Positions 27,810 through 35,518 of a DNA stretch of 64,000 bases are shown piece by piece. The DNA is taken from the NCBI RefSeq assembly GCF_000092205.1, contig NC_014216.1:2609742-2673741 (forward strand). The letters are read 5' to 3'. Position numbers and translations under genes: made by a program. This DNA comes from Desulfurivibrio alkaliphilus AHT 2. Lineage in GTDB: Bacteria; Desulfobacterota; Desulfobulbia; Desulfobulbales; Desulfurivibrionaceae. Positions within the stretch are counted from its first letter, which is position 1. Each line of letters begins with the position of its first letter. The notes beneath the pieces were generated by a model, which was given only the letters and a program-made list of their open reading frames with translations, was not told the DNA's origin and made no database searches.

Positions 27810-28256
27810 ATGTGGCGGTCGAAAAATAATTTGCAGCACCAGGGCGGTTTTACCCTGATTGAGATCATGGTGGTGGTGGTTATTCTGGGGATTTTGGCGG
27901 CGGTGGTGGTGCCGCGGATCATGGATCGGCCGGACCAGGCCCGGTTGACCAAGGCCGCCCAGGATATCCGGGCCCTGGAGAGCGCCCTGCGCCTTTACCG
28001 GCTGGATAACTTCTTTTATCCCACCACCGAGCAGGGCCTGGACGCCCTGGTGGAACGGCCCACCACCCAACCTGAACCCCGGCGCTGGCGCGAAGGCGGC
28101 TACATCGACCGCCTGCCCCGCGACCCCTGGGGCGGCGAGTATCAGTACCTCAATCCCGGGGTACACGGCGAGATCGACATCTTCTCTTACGGGGCCGACG
28201 GCCGCCCCGGCGGCGAGGGCATCAACGCCGAGATCGGTAACTGGAATATAGAGTAA
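27810..28256 (+). CDS. gspG: Major pseudopilin GspG
   Basis: Main subunit of the type II pseudopilus. Leader MWRSKNNLQHQGG precedes FTLIEIMVVVVILGILAAVVVPRIM with Glu5. Strongly conserved blocks follow: YRLDNFFYPTTEQGLDALV, IDRLPRDPWGGEYQYLNPG and the calcium-site end IDIFSYGADGRPGGEGINAEIGNW. 148 residues is standard. It lies unusually late in the operon, after gspN, 54 bases downstream. Confidence 0.96.
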   Translation: MWRSKNNLQHQGGFTLIEIMVVVVILGILAAVVVPRIMDRPDQARLTKAAQDIRALESALRLYRLDNFFYPTTEQGLDALVERPTTQPEPRRWREGGYIDRLPRDPWGGEYQYLNPGVHGEIDIFSYGADGRPGGEGINAEIGNWNIE

Positions 28257-28285
28257 CCGGTTCAAACTGCAGGTTTATTTGGTTA

Positions 28286-28837
28286 TTGGCTTTGGTCAAC
28301 GGTAACAACAATAGCGGCTTCACGCTTATCGAGGTGATTGTTGTCCTGCTGATCATTGGTCTGCTGGTGGGGGTGGTGGGCCTTTCTTTGGGCAGCCGCG
28401 ACCGTCCGCTGGAGACCGAGGCCGAGCGGCTGGCGGCCCTGCTGCGGCTGGCCGGCCAGGAGACCCTGCTCACCTCCACGCCCACCGCCGTGGGTTTTCA
28501 TGCCGAAGGCTACCGTTTTTACCGCTACGATCTTGCCGGCGGCGACTGGCACCTGCTCGCCGCCGGTGCCCTGCGCCCCCGCCAGCTCGACCACGACTTC
28601 ATCCTGGAGCTGCGCTTGCTGGAAGAGGATGACACCCCGGTTAATTTGCCCTACCTGGATTATGAAGACGACCAGCGGCTGCTGCCGCGGATCTATTTTT
28701 TCCCCGGGGGCGAGCTTACCCCCTTTGCCGTCACCCTGGCCGCCGACACCGTGGCCCGCCGTTACACGGTGCAGGGTAACCTGCAGGGGGAGATCGGCGT
28801 GGAAATCGAGGAGCTACGCCGGCCCGGGGGGTGGTAA
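28286..28837 (+). CDS. gspH: Minor pseudopilin GspH
   Basis: Prepilin with leader ending NNNSG and FTLIEVIVVLLIIGLLVGVVGLSLG. The mature part has the GspH signature helix TEAERLAALLRLAGQETLLTSTPTAVGFHAEGYRFYRYD. Starts are TTG 28286 or TTG 28292; no ATG fits. 183 residues. It is the last gene of the secretion operon, 134 bases before the first cytochrome gene. Confidence 0.88.
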   Translation: MALVNGNNNSGFTLIEVIVVLLIIGLLVGVVGLSLGSRDRPLETEAERLAALLRLAGQETLLTSTPTAVGFHAEGYRFYRYDLAGGDWHLLAAGALRPRQLDHDFILELRLLEEDDTPVNLPYLDYEDDQRLLPRIYFFPGGELTPFAVTLAADTVARRYTVQGNLQGEIGVEIEELRRPGGW

Positions 28838-28850
28838 AGGTTATTTTTCG

Positions 28851-28921
28851 TTGACAGAATGCGCTTCTCCTACTACATAGTTCCGGTGCGGCTGTAAATA
28901 TTTTGTAATCAAGGTTTACAG
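28851..28921 (+). promoter_or_regulatory. Promoter and operator-like inverted repeat before the cytochrome locus
   Basis: A perfect TTGACA (28851-28856) lies 17 bases before TACATA (28874-28879). Just beyond the expected start of transcription, CTGTAAA (28892-28898) and TTTACAG (28915-28921) form a perfect inverted repeat with a 16-base AT-rich gap, which could bind a dimeric regulator. The cytochrome genes therefore may be separately controlled from the secretion operon. Confidence 0.5.
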
Positions 28922-28970
28922 GTTGTTAGCGCCGGGTTCCTGATTAACATTATCACGAGAGAGGAGTATC

Positions 28971-30020
28971 ATGTTCAACATTCGTTCTTTTGTTACCGCC
29001 CTGCTGGTGGCGGGTTCCCTGGCCGCCGGCGGCTTTCTGCTGGCCACCACCACCGGCACCGCCGCCATGCCGTCGTTGGCTCCCATTCCCGATGGTGACG
29101 CGATTTCCTCACACGCCCCCTACCTCACCGGCCAGTGCGGCATGTGCCACGACTCAGGCCAGCCCGACGGCAAAAGCCCGGGCAAGGTTCCCGATGATGT
29201 CGGGGCCCTGTGCGCCACCTGCCATTTCGACATGGACCAGGAGATCAAGGGCAGCTCGGTGGTGCACGCCCCGGCCATGATGAGCTGTACCGCCTGCCAC
29301 AACCCCCACAACTCGCCGGCGCCCAGCCTGCTGGTGGTGGAACCCAAAAACCTCTGCCTAGGCTGCCATGGTGAGATCCAGCAGACCATCTCCGAGGCGG
29401 CGGTGCAGCATGACGCGGTGATCGACGAAGTAGCCTGCCTCAACTGCCACAACCCGCATGCCTCGGACATCCAGCACCTGCTCACCAAGCTCCCATTCGA
29501 TCTCTGCATTTCCTGCCACAGCCATGATGAGCCGGGGGCCGACGGCCGAGTGCGCACCAACTTCGCCACCCTGCTGGAAGAAAACCCCTACCATCATGGG
29601 CCGGTGGAGGGCAAGGACTGCAGCGCCTGCCACCTAACCCACGGCAGCGAACACCACAGCCTGCTGGTGGACGCCTTCCCCGAGCGGTTTTACGCCCCCT
29701 ACGAGCGCGACAACTACGCCCTGTGCTTCCGCTGCCACAACGAAGAGAACATGCTGGACCCGGAAACCACCACCACCACTCGCTTCCGTGATGGCTCCCG
29801 CAACCTCCATTACGTTCATGTCAATAAGCCCGACCGGGGCCGCACCTGCCGCGCCTGCCACGAGGTTCATGCCTCGGAGAACCCGCACCAGATCCGCGAC
29901 GCCGTCCCATTCGGGCCGCGCAACTGGATGCTGCCGGTTAACTTCACCAAAACCGACACCGGTGGCTCCTGCGCCCGCACCTGCCATCAGACCAAGAGCT
30001 ACGATTACACCGCCGAGTAA
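28971..30020 (+). CDS. Multihaem c-type cytochrome with paired CXXCH motifs (9 plus one CX3CH)
   Basis: Exported electron carrier. A signal peptide ends at about residue 33 (LAAGGFLLATTTGTAAM). Nine CXXCH haem sites follow (CGMCH, CATCH, CTACH, CLGCH, CLNCH, CISCH, CSACH, CFRCH, CRACH), mostly in the doubled HNPH/HxxH pattern of Paired_CXXCH proteins. A terminal CARTCH has three residues between cysteines. RBS GAGAGGAG lies ahead of the ATG. It is probably periplasmic or exported. It is the first gene of the cytochrome cluster. Close relatives of known function are not identifiable by eye. Confidence 0.93.
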   Translation: MFNIRSFVTALLVAGSLAAGGFLLATTTGTAAMPSLAPIPDGDAISSHAPYLTGQCGMCHDSGQPDGKSPGKVPDDVGALCATCHFDMDQEIKGSSVVHAPAMMSCTACHNPHNSPAPSLLVVEPKNLCLGCHGEIQQTISEAAVQHDAVIDEVACLNCHNPHASDIQHLLTKLPFDLCISCHSHDEPGADGRVRTNFATLLEENPYHHGPVEGKDCSACHLTHGSEHHSLLVDAFPERFYAPYERDNYALCFRCHNEENMLDPETTTTTRFRDGSRNLHYVHVNKPDRGRTCRACHEVHASENPHQIRDAVPFGPRNWMLPVNFTKTDTGGSCARTCHQTKSYDYTAE

Positions 30021-30059
30021 GCGCTAAACCATTGCAGGGGAATTCCCCGGGAGGTCGGC

Positions 30060-30899
30060 ATGCAACCTAAACACTGGCTGGGATCGCTGGCCATCGCCAC
30101 GCTGCTGGTGGTGCCGCAACTGGTCTGGTCCGAGCCCGGCGCCGCCTTTTATAACCTGGAAGTCGGCAAAGACGTGTTGGAAAACGTTACCCTGCCCACC
30201 ATCGACGGCGGCGAGGCCACTCTGTTGGACCATGAAATGGGGGCCAATGTTTTTGTCTTCTTCCGCCCCGGTCCTGAACCCTCCCGCCGGGGGCTGGCCG
30301 ATATGGCCCGCTGCGGGGAAGATTTGGCCGACTACCCGGTACGCTGGACGGCCCTGGTTTCCGACCGCTACCCCGCCGAGGAGGTCCAGGCGGTGGTGGA
30401 TAACGCCAACTTTCGGGGTCCGGTGCTGGTGGACCAGGGCAACACCCTTTACGGCCGCTACGGCGTTCGCCTTCATCCGGTGGTGGGGGTAACCGACGGG
30501 GAAGGGCGGCTCACCGCCTACCAGCCCTACACCCAGATTAACTTCTGCGCCCGGGTCAAGGCCAAGGTGCTGCACACCCTGGGCGAGATCGACGACGAAG
30601 AGTTGCAGCAGCGCTTAAGCCCCCGCTCGGTGGACCCCCGGGCCGACAGTGCGGTGGCCCAGCGCAATCTGCGCATGGGCCAGCGCTTCCTGCAAATGGG
30701 CAATTACGAGCAGGCCCTGGCCACCGCCCGCCGCAGCCTGGAACTGGATCCGGACCTGGCCGCCGCCCACGGCATGGCCGCCCTCTCCCTGGCCCACCAG
30801 GATCAGTGTGACGAGGCCGCCGCCCATATCGACCGGGCCCTGGCCCTGGAGCCCGCCCAGGCCGAAGCCGAAGCCGCCCGGGAACAGTGCGGGCAGTAA
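30060..30899 (+). CDS. Exported thioredoxin-fold protein with TPR repeats
   Basis: It has a signal peptide (LAIATLLVVPQLVWS) and then a redoxin-like domain (about residues 30-180): VTLPTIDGGEATLLDH, NVFVFFRPGPEPSRRGLADMARC, GPVLVDQGNTLYGRYGVRLHPVVGVTDGEGRL. The usual thioredoxin CXXC is missing; the first Cys position holds a proline-rich RPGPEPS, so it is probably not a disulfide reductase. The C-terminus has about two TPR units (LRMGQRFLQMGNYEQALATARRSLELDPD). It may scaffold or chaperone cytochrome assembly. That is inference from placement. Confidence 0.75.
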   Translation: MQPKHWLGSLAIATLLVVPQLVWSEPGAAFYNLEVGKDVLENVTLPTIDGGEATLLDHEMGANVFVFFRPGPEPSRRGLADMARCGEDLADYPVRWTALVSDRYPAEEVQAVVDNANFRGPVLVDQGNTLYGRYGVRLHPVVGVTDGEGRLTAYQPYTQINFCARVKAKVLHTLGEIDDEELQQRLSPRSVDPRADSAVAQRNLRMGQRFLQMGNYEQALATARRSLELDPDLAAAHGMAALSLAHQDQCDEAAAHIDRALALEPAQAEAEAAREQCGQ

Positions 30900-31005
30900 G
30901 GGGCGGCTTGGCAGGGCCAGGGCCGCTGGGCGCGGCGCGCCCCGCCCGAGGCCATTGGCGCTAGGCAACAGGGCGCCAGGCAACATATTTTAAAGGTGGC
31001 AAACC

Positions 31006-31539
31006 ATGAGCAAATATCGCTTTTTTTCCTTTCTTGCTTTCCTGCTGGCCCTGGGGGTTGGCGGCGCCCTGGTGGCGATGGCCGGCAAGCCCGGGGCGGT
31101 AACCGGCGGCCCGGTCTTCACCGCCGAGCTGCAACCCGACACCATGGGCCTGCGGCCGGTGGAGAGCGAGGCCAGCGGTCGGCTGACCATGGAGCTAAGC
31201 GCCGATGGTGCGACCCTGGTTTATCAGCTGGAAGTGGTCGCCCTGGAAGACGCCTTTATGTCGCACCTGCAGTACGGCGGCCCGGAAGACCGATACGGCC
31301 CCATCGTGGTCTGGCTCTTTCCGGAAGACGGCAAGCGCCGGGAGGTGGTGGAAGGGCGTTTCGACGGAGTGCTGGCCCAAGGTGAAATCCGGGCCCAAGA
31401 CCTGCAGGGTCCCCTGGCCGGCCAGGAACTGGCCGCCCTGCTGCAAGCCATCGAGGAAGGCATGATCTTTGCCGATGTCCACACCCGCCGCCATGTCCCC
31501 GGCGAGTTGCGCGGCCATGTGCGCCCCGTACAACCTTAG
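31006..31539 (+). CDS. CHRD-domain exported protein
   Basis: It has a signal peptide (FFSFLAFLLALGVGGALVAMA). FTAELQPDTMGLRPVESEASGRLTMELSADGATLVYQLEVVALED and the C-terminal FADVHTRRHVPGELRGHV match the CHRD (chordin-like) domain, which in bacteria occurs in secreted or surface proteins of poorly known function. The usual AHIH is replaced by SHLQYGGPEDRYGPIVVWLF. 177 residues. It sits between the redoxin/TPR gene and the beta-barrel gene. Confidence 0.75.
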   Translation: MSKYRFFSFLAFLLALGVGGALVAMAGKPGAVTGGPVFTAELQPDTMGLRPVESEASGRLTMELSADGATLVYQLEVVALEDAFMSHLQYGGPEDRYGPIVVWLFPEDGKRREVVEGRFDGVLAQGEIRAQDLQGPLAGQELAALLQAIEEGMIFADVHTRRHVPGELRGHVRPVQP

Positions 31540-31573
31540 CAGTCGACTTTATTCACTCAGCGATAAGATATTC

Positions 31574-32947
31574 ATGGTTTCAGCAATCTGGTGGGAAGAA
31601 AAACAGGAGGCAGTTGGTACTTTGCCCCCGGCAGGAAAAATAGCTGTTCCTGGTTTACTGGTGCTGATTTTCGCGCTGCTCCTGGCCGCCCCGGTCCTGG
31701 CCCAGCCGCTGCCCATGGCGGCCACCGGCGTCGGCGAGGATGGATTCTCCCCTGTTTATCTGGAAGAATCTACCCCTGGGGTGGAGATCGGCGGCCGGGC
31801 CTCCACCGAGATCCAGTACCGCAAGGAATCCCGCCGGTCCGATTCGGCCCCGCTGTTCCAGTACTTGCAACTTAACCTGCGCCATTTCGACGAAGAGGTG
31901 GAAGAAAAATACGCCGTTCACGCTTACGGCCGGCTGGGCACCGACCTGCGCAACGAGGATGACTGGGCCGACAGCCGCCTCTATTACGCTTACTACCAAA
32001 AGCAGGATCTGTTCGACAAAATCGACTTCCGCCTGGGTCGCCAGTTTATCTCGGTAACCGCCGGGGCCTCGCTGCTTGATGGCCTGACCCTGGATTACCG
32101 CCCCGGCGGCCCCCTTTCCCCCTTCACCTTCACGGTCTTCGGCGGCGGCGATGTGGCCTTCTACACCAGCTATTCCGCCAAGGATACCCTGATGGGCGGC
32201 GAAATAAGGGGCCGCTTCCGCGATGAAACCCTGGTGGCCGGCCTTTCTTACGTGCAGCGGCGGGAGGATTCCGACAAGGCCACCGAGCTGATCGGGGCCG
32301 ATTTTGACTACGGCTTCCGGAAAATGGTCAACCTCTACGGCGAGATCCAGTACGACTACCTGGGCGACCGGGTCAGCTACGGGTTGATCGGCACCAATTA
32401 CCATCGCAGCGACCGCTGGGGGCTGCGCACCGAATATCTCTATTCGCTGCCGGTCTTTTCCGCCACCTCCATCTACTCGGTCTTTGCGGTCAGCAAGTAC
32501 CAGGAGGCCATGGCGGAGCTGAATTATTACCACGGCGGCGGGCGGCGCAGCTTTATCCGCTACAGCCGTGAGATTTACGAGGACTTCCGCGATGCCGACG
32601 TCCTGGAGGCGGGCCTGGAGCAAATTCGCCTTAACCGCTTCTCCGGCTATTTAAGCGGCGTCTGGCGCTACGCCGGCGACGGCGGCCAGGACATGCACGG
32701 GGTGCGGGCCCGGCTGGCCTGGCTCTTTACCCCTCATGTGCAGGGCGGCATCGGCACCGAAATGGACGTGCTGCAACGCCGCCTGGATGAATTTGAAGAC
32801 GACACCTTAAGCTCGCGCTTCTGGGCCGATCTCACCGCCCGCTTAACCCGCGATCTAGATCTCCAGGCCCGCCTGGAACGGGCCCAGAGCAGCGGCTACT
32901 GGGGCTATCACAACCGCGCCACCTTGCGGTTGAACCTGACATTCTGA
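31574..32947 (+). CDS. Outer-membrane beta-barrel protein, possible cytochrome porin
   Basis: After an N-terminal hydrophobic segment (IAVPGLLVLIFALLLAAPVLAQ), the protein is a run of amphipathic strands with short turns (VEIGGRASTEIQYRKES, FQYLQLNLRHFDEEVEEKYAVHAYGRLGTDLRNEDDW, YYAYYQKQDLFDKIDFRLGRQFI), ending in RATLRLNLTF. The terminal Phe is typical of outer-membrane barrels. A TTG at 31622, eleven bases after AGGAGG, gives a cleaner signal peptide than the ATG used here. It has no CXXC and does not match MtrB. Among multihaem cytochrome genes it is the best candidate for the sheath of an electron conduit. Confidence 0.8.
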   Translation: MVSAIWWEEKQEAVGTLPPAGKIAVPGLLVLIFALLLAAPVLAQPLPMAATGVGEDGFSPVYLEESTPGVEIGGRASTEIQYRKESRRSDSAPLFQYLQLNLRHFDEEVEEKYAVHAYGRLGTDLRNEDDWADSRLYYAYYQKQDLFDKIDFRLGRQFISVTAGASLLDGLTLDYRPGGPLSPFTFTVFGGGDVAFYTSYSAKDTLMGGEIRGRFRDETLVAGLSYVQRREDSDKATELIGADFDYGFRKMVNLYGEIQYDYLGDRVSYGLIGTNYHRSDRWGLRTEYLYSLPVFSATSIYSVFAVSKYQEAMAELNYYHGGGRRSFIRYSREIYEDFRDADVLEAGLEQIRLNRFSGYLSGVWRYAGDGGQDMHGVRARLAWLFTPHVQGGIGTEMDVLQRRLDEFEDDTLSSRFWADLTARLTRDLDLQARLERAQSSGYWGYHNRATLRLNLTF

Positions 32948-33031
32948 TAAGATTTTGGGCGGGGCTGCGGTGGTTGGCCCCGCTGCCGAAAAGACCGGAC
33001 AAGAGGCCGGGAACTAGCCTGGAAACGAGTA

Positions 33032-33955
33032 ATGATGCGCAACTTGGTGAAAATATTTTTGATCGGCGGTTGTCTGCTGCTGGCCGGTGGCCTGCTTTCG
33101 CTGGCCGGCGGCGGGGCCAGCCCGGCGGCGGCCCAGCAGGAGTACCAGTTTACTTTCGACCACGACCAGCACCGCTTTCTGGTTTTTCCCGGTTCGCCCT
33201 GTATTACCTGCCATTTGCCGGACACCCCCACCATCACCCCGGAGCGGCGGTCCTGCCTGCAGTGCCATGACCAGGAGTTCACCGAGCTGGTCCACTTTCC
33301 CGGCATGGTCAACACCCACGGCCCGCTGTGGGGCTTCAACCACGGGCCCTTTGCCAAAAACAAGAGCCGGCAGTTTGACTGCGCCGGCTGCCACCAGCAG
33401 AACTACTGCCTTAACTGCCACGTGCAGGGTCCGGCCCAGGAGATGGGCAAGTTCGGCGGCTCGTTGCTCAATGTGCACCGCAGCGATTTCCGGGTCAGCC
33501 ACCCCATCGCCGCCCGCACCAACCCCCGGCTCTGCGCCAGTTGCCACGAGCCCGCCTCCTGCAACGAGTGCCACAGCGATTTCCGCCGACGGGGCGACAT
33601 CCGGGCCGGCAGCCCGTCGCACCGGCGTACCTTCAATCTCGGCCTGGACGGCGATATCGCCGCCATCCACGAGCAGTTCCGGGGTGAAGGCAGCCTGCAG
33701 CGCTGCGACGACTGCCACCGCTCCGGCACCGTGACCCCCACCATGCACGCCTGGGGCCGGGACCACGCCCGGGAGGCCCGCCGCAACCTGCAGACCTGCC
33801 AGGCCTGCCACCCCAGCGGCGATACCTGTATTCAGTGCCACAGCGCCAAATCCGGCCCCGGCGGCATCAACCCCCACGGTTCCGACTGGTCCTCCGCCCG
33901 GGCCAAACGCCTGGAGCGGGCCTCGGGCGGGGCCACCTGCATCCGTTGCCACTGA
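33032..33955 (+). CDS. Decahaem c-type cytochrome
   Basis: It has a signal peptide (LVKIFLIGGCLLLAGGLLSLAGGG...AAA) and ten CXXCH sites: CITCH, CLQCH, CAGCH, CLNCH, CASCH, CNECH, CDDCH, CQACH, CIQCH and CIRCH. The last haem motif is the very C-terminus (ATCIRCH then stop). Extra histidines (FDHDQHRF, NTHGPLWGFNHGPF, NVHRSDFRVSH) can supply distal ligands. It is 307 residues, like many periplasmic decahaems. It follows the barrel gene and is the likely periplasmic partner in a barrel-cytochrome complex (inference). Confidence 0.93.
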   Translation: MMRNLVKIFLIGGCLLLAGGLLSLAGGGASPAAAQQEYQFTFDHDQHRFLVFPGSPCITCHLPDTPTITPERRSCLQCHDQEFTELVHFPGMVNTHGPLWGFNHGPFAKNKSRQFDCAGCHQQNYCLNCHVQGPAQEMGKFGGSLLNVHRSDFRVSHPIAARTNPRLCASCHEPASCNECHSDFRRRGDIRAGSPSHRRTFNLGLDGDIAAIHEQFRGEGSLQRCDDCHRSGTVTPTMHAWGRDHAREARRNLQTCQACHPSGDTCIQCHSAKSGPGGINPHGSDWSSARAKRLERASGGATCIRCH

Positions 33956-34029
33956 CCTTAGCCACGAGCAGCATGAACCTTAACCTTGCCGGCCTTGCCG
34001 ACCGATAATTAATCACCGACTGAATTGAA

Positions 34030-35148
34030 ATGAACCGGACCAATTGCCACCATAACTCCCAGCCGCCCGCGCCCCCCCGCCGGGTCTGGCTGCTGCCGGC
34101 GGCCTGGCTGCTGGCCCTGGCCCTCCTGGCCGGCCAGTTCGCCTGCAGCAGCGACACCGACCCGGCGGCGGCCAAGATCCTGGAGCCGGCCTACGGCACC
34201 GATGCCGAGGGCGCCCGTTACGTGGGCAGCGACCGCTGCCTGGCCTGCCATGAAGAGGTAAGACCGGTGGAGGCGGCCACCTATCTGGCCTCCCGCCACG
34301 CCACCCCCGGCACCGTCGGCGCCGACGCCGACCCGGCCTGCCTGGCCTGCCACGACCCCATCGGCGACGGGATCATGCTGGCCCCCTGGTTTGCCGACCA
34401 CGACCACCCCCCGGCCGGCATGACCGCGGTGGGCTGCGAGAGCTGCCACGGCGCCGGCACCCTGCACTGGCTGAACTTCCCCGCCCACCCCAACCCGACC
34501 CCCGATTACCAGGCCTGCGGCCAGTGCCACCGGGCCCTGCCGCCCGGCCATGCGGCCCTCGCCGGGCAGGGGAGTTTTTCCGGGAAGTATGCCAATGATA
34601 TTCTGGCCAAATACGAGCAGAGTGCGCATGGGCGATGGTCGTATGGCGATGGGCCGTGCCTGCTTTGTCATAGTGACGAGGGCTTTCGGGGATATTTTGA
34701 AAAAACCGCCGGTATGGACCGCCAGGAATTGTATTCATTTATGGCCGAAGTGCCTTATCTACCAGAGACCTCGGTGATGCAATGTCGGACCTGTCACGAT
34801 GGCCACACCGGAGAGTTGCGAGGGGGGCCTACGGTGGTGGAGGAAGATGGGGTGGAGGTGGTTAAGTACTCTCGCCTCTTCAACCTTTGTACTGCTTGTC
34901 ATCAGGTGTTTCTCGAGGCTGACTACGATCCGAAATCCGGTGCTTATGATTATTTTTTGGATACCGGCAGGATACCGTTCCATGGAGAACTTGACGGAGT
35001 GGGACTACCGGTGGCTGACAGTTTAGTAATTTGGGATACCCATTTTGCCACCAGGGACGGCGCGATCACGGGATGGCCGATTGACCCAGCCTCTGAGCAG
35101 GCCTGCCTGGGTTGCCATGATCCTCATTTGGCCAGTAAGTTCTGGTAG
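34030..35148 (+). CDS. Octahaem c-type cytochrome lipoprotein
   Basis: A signal sequence with lipobox (WLLALALLAGQFAC|SS) suggests anchoring to the outer membrane. Eight CXXCH sites follow: CLACH twice, CESCH, CGQCH, CLLCH, CRTCH, CTACH, CLGCH. VGSDRCLACHEEVRPVEAATYLASRH and VGCESCHGAG resemble the cytochrome c-554/multihaem nitrite reductase-like family, but no lysine-ligated active haem motif (CXXCK) is seen. Codon use changes abruptly near 34560, from very GC-rich to AT-richer codons, midway through the gene. It lies between two other cytochrome genes. Confidence 0.9.
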   Translation: MNRTNCHHNSQPPAPPRRVWLLPAAWLLALALLAGQFACSSDTDPAAAKILEPAYGTDAEGARYVGSDRCLACHEEVRPVEAATYLASRHATPGTVGADADPACLACHDPIGDGIMLAPWFADHDHPPAGMTAVGCESCHGAGTLHWLNFPAHPNPTPDYQACGQCHRALPPGHAALAGQGSFSGKYANDILAKYEQSAHGRWSYGDGPCLLCHSDEGFRGYFEKTAGMDRQELYSFMAEVPYLPETSVMQCRTCHDGHTGELRGGPTVVEEDGVEVVKYSRLFNLCTACHQVFLEADYDPKSGAYDYFLDTGRIPFHGELDGVGLPVADSLVIWDTHFATRDGAITGWPIDPASEQACLGCHDPHLASKFW

Positions 35149-35518
35149 AAAAGTTGCCCAGCGTTTTGGGGTGGTTGTGAATGGCAGTTCAGAAAGCTAA
35201 AATTTCCGCAAATTATCTCTTGCAGAGTCGTTAAGCCGCGGCTACACTACTGTCCAGTGTATATGCTGTGCGCCCCGTCTGTCTGGAGGGCGGAGAAACG
35301 TTGGCAACCGAGCTTATGTCGGGCTTGGTCAGGGTGAGAATTTGAAGGGAGTTGCCAGAACGGTTTTTGCCGTTTCGGCTTTTGGTGTTGACCCCGGGCT
35401 TTATTTGGTTGAGCTGCGGCAATGCCATGAAGGTTAACAAGGGTGGAAGGGTTGCGCGCAAAGAGCGCCCAACCTCTGTCCGCGAAAACAACCATAGTGT
35501 TAGGGAGGAGGTTTGCAG
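35149..35518. other. 370-base leader region before the OmcA/MtrC-like gene
   Basis: I see no gene here. The GC content is lower than around it. It holds an inverted repeat TACACT/AGTGTA near 35245-35265 and a GGTTG-GCGC/GCGC-CAACC hairpin just upstream of the strong ribosome site GGGAGGAGG (35502-35510). A long untranslated leader with its own promoter is likely, but no convincing -35/-10 pair or known riboswitch consensus is visible. Confidence 0.5.

Noticed and set aside
31574-32947. MtrB-type decahaem-cytochrome porin
   Set aside because: It lacks the N-terminal CXXC and is shorter than MtrB; called only a general outer-membrane barrel.
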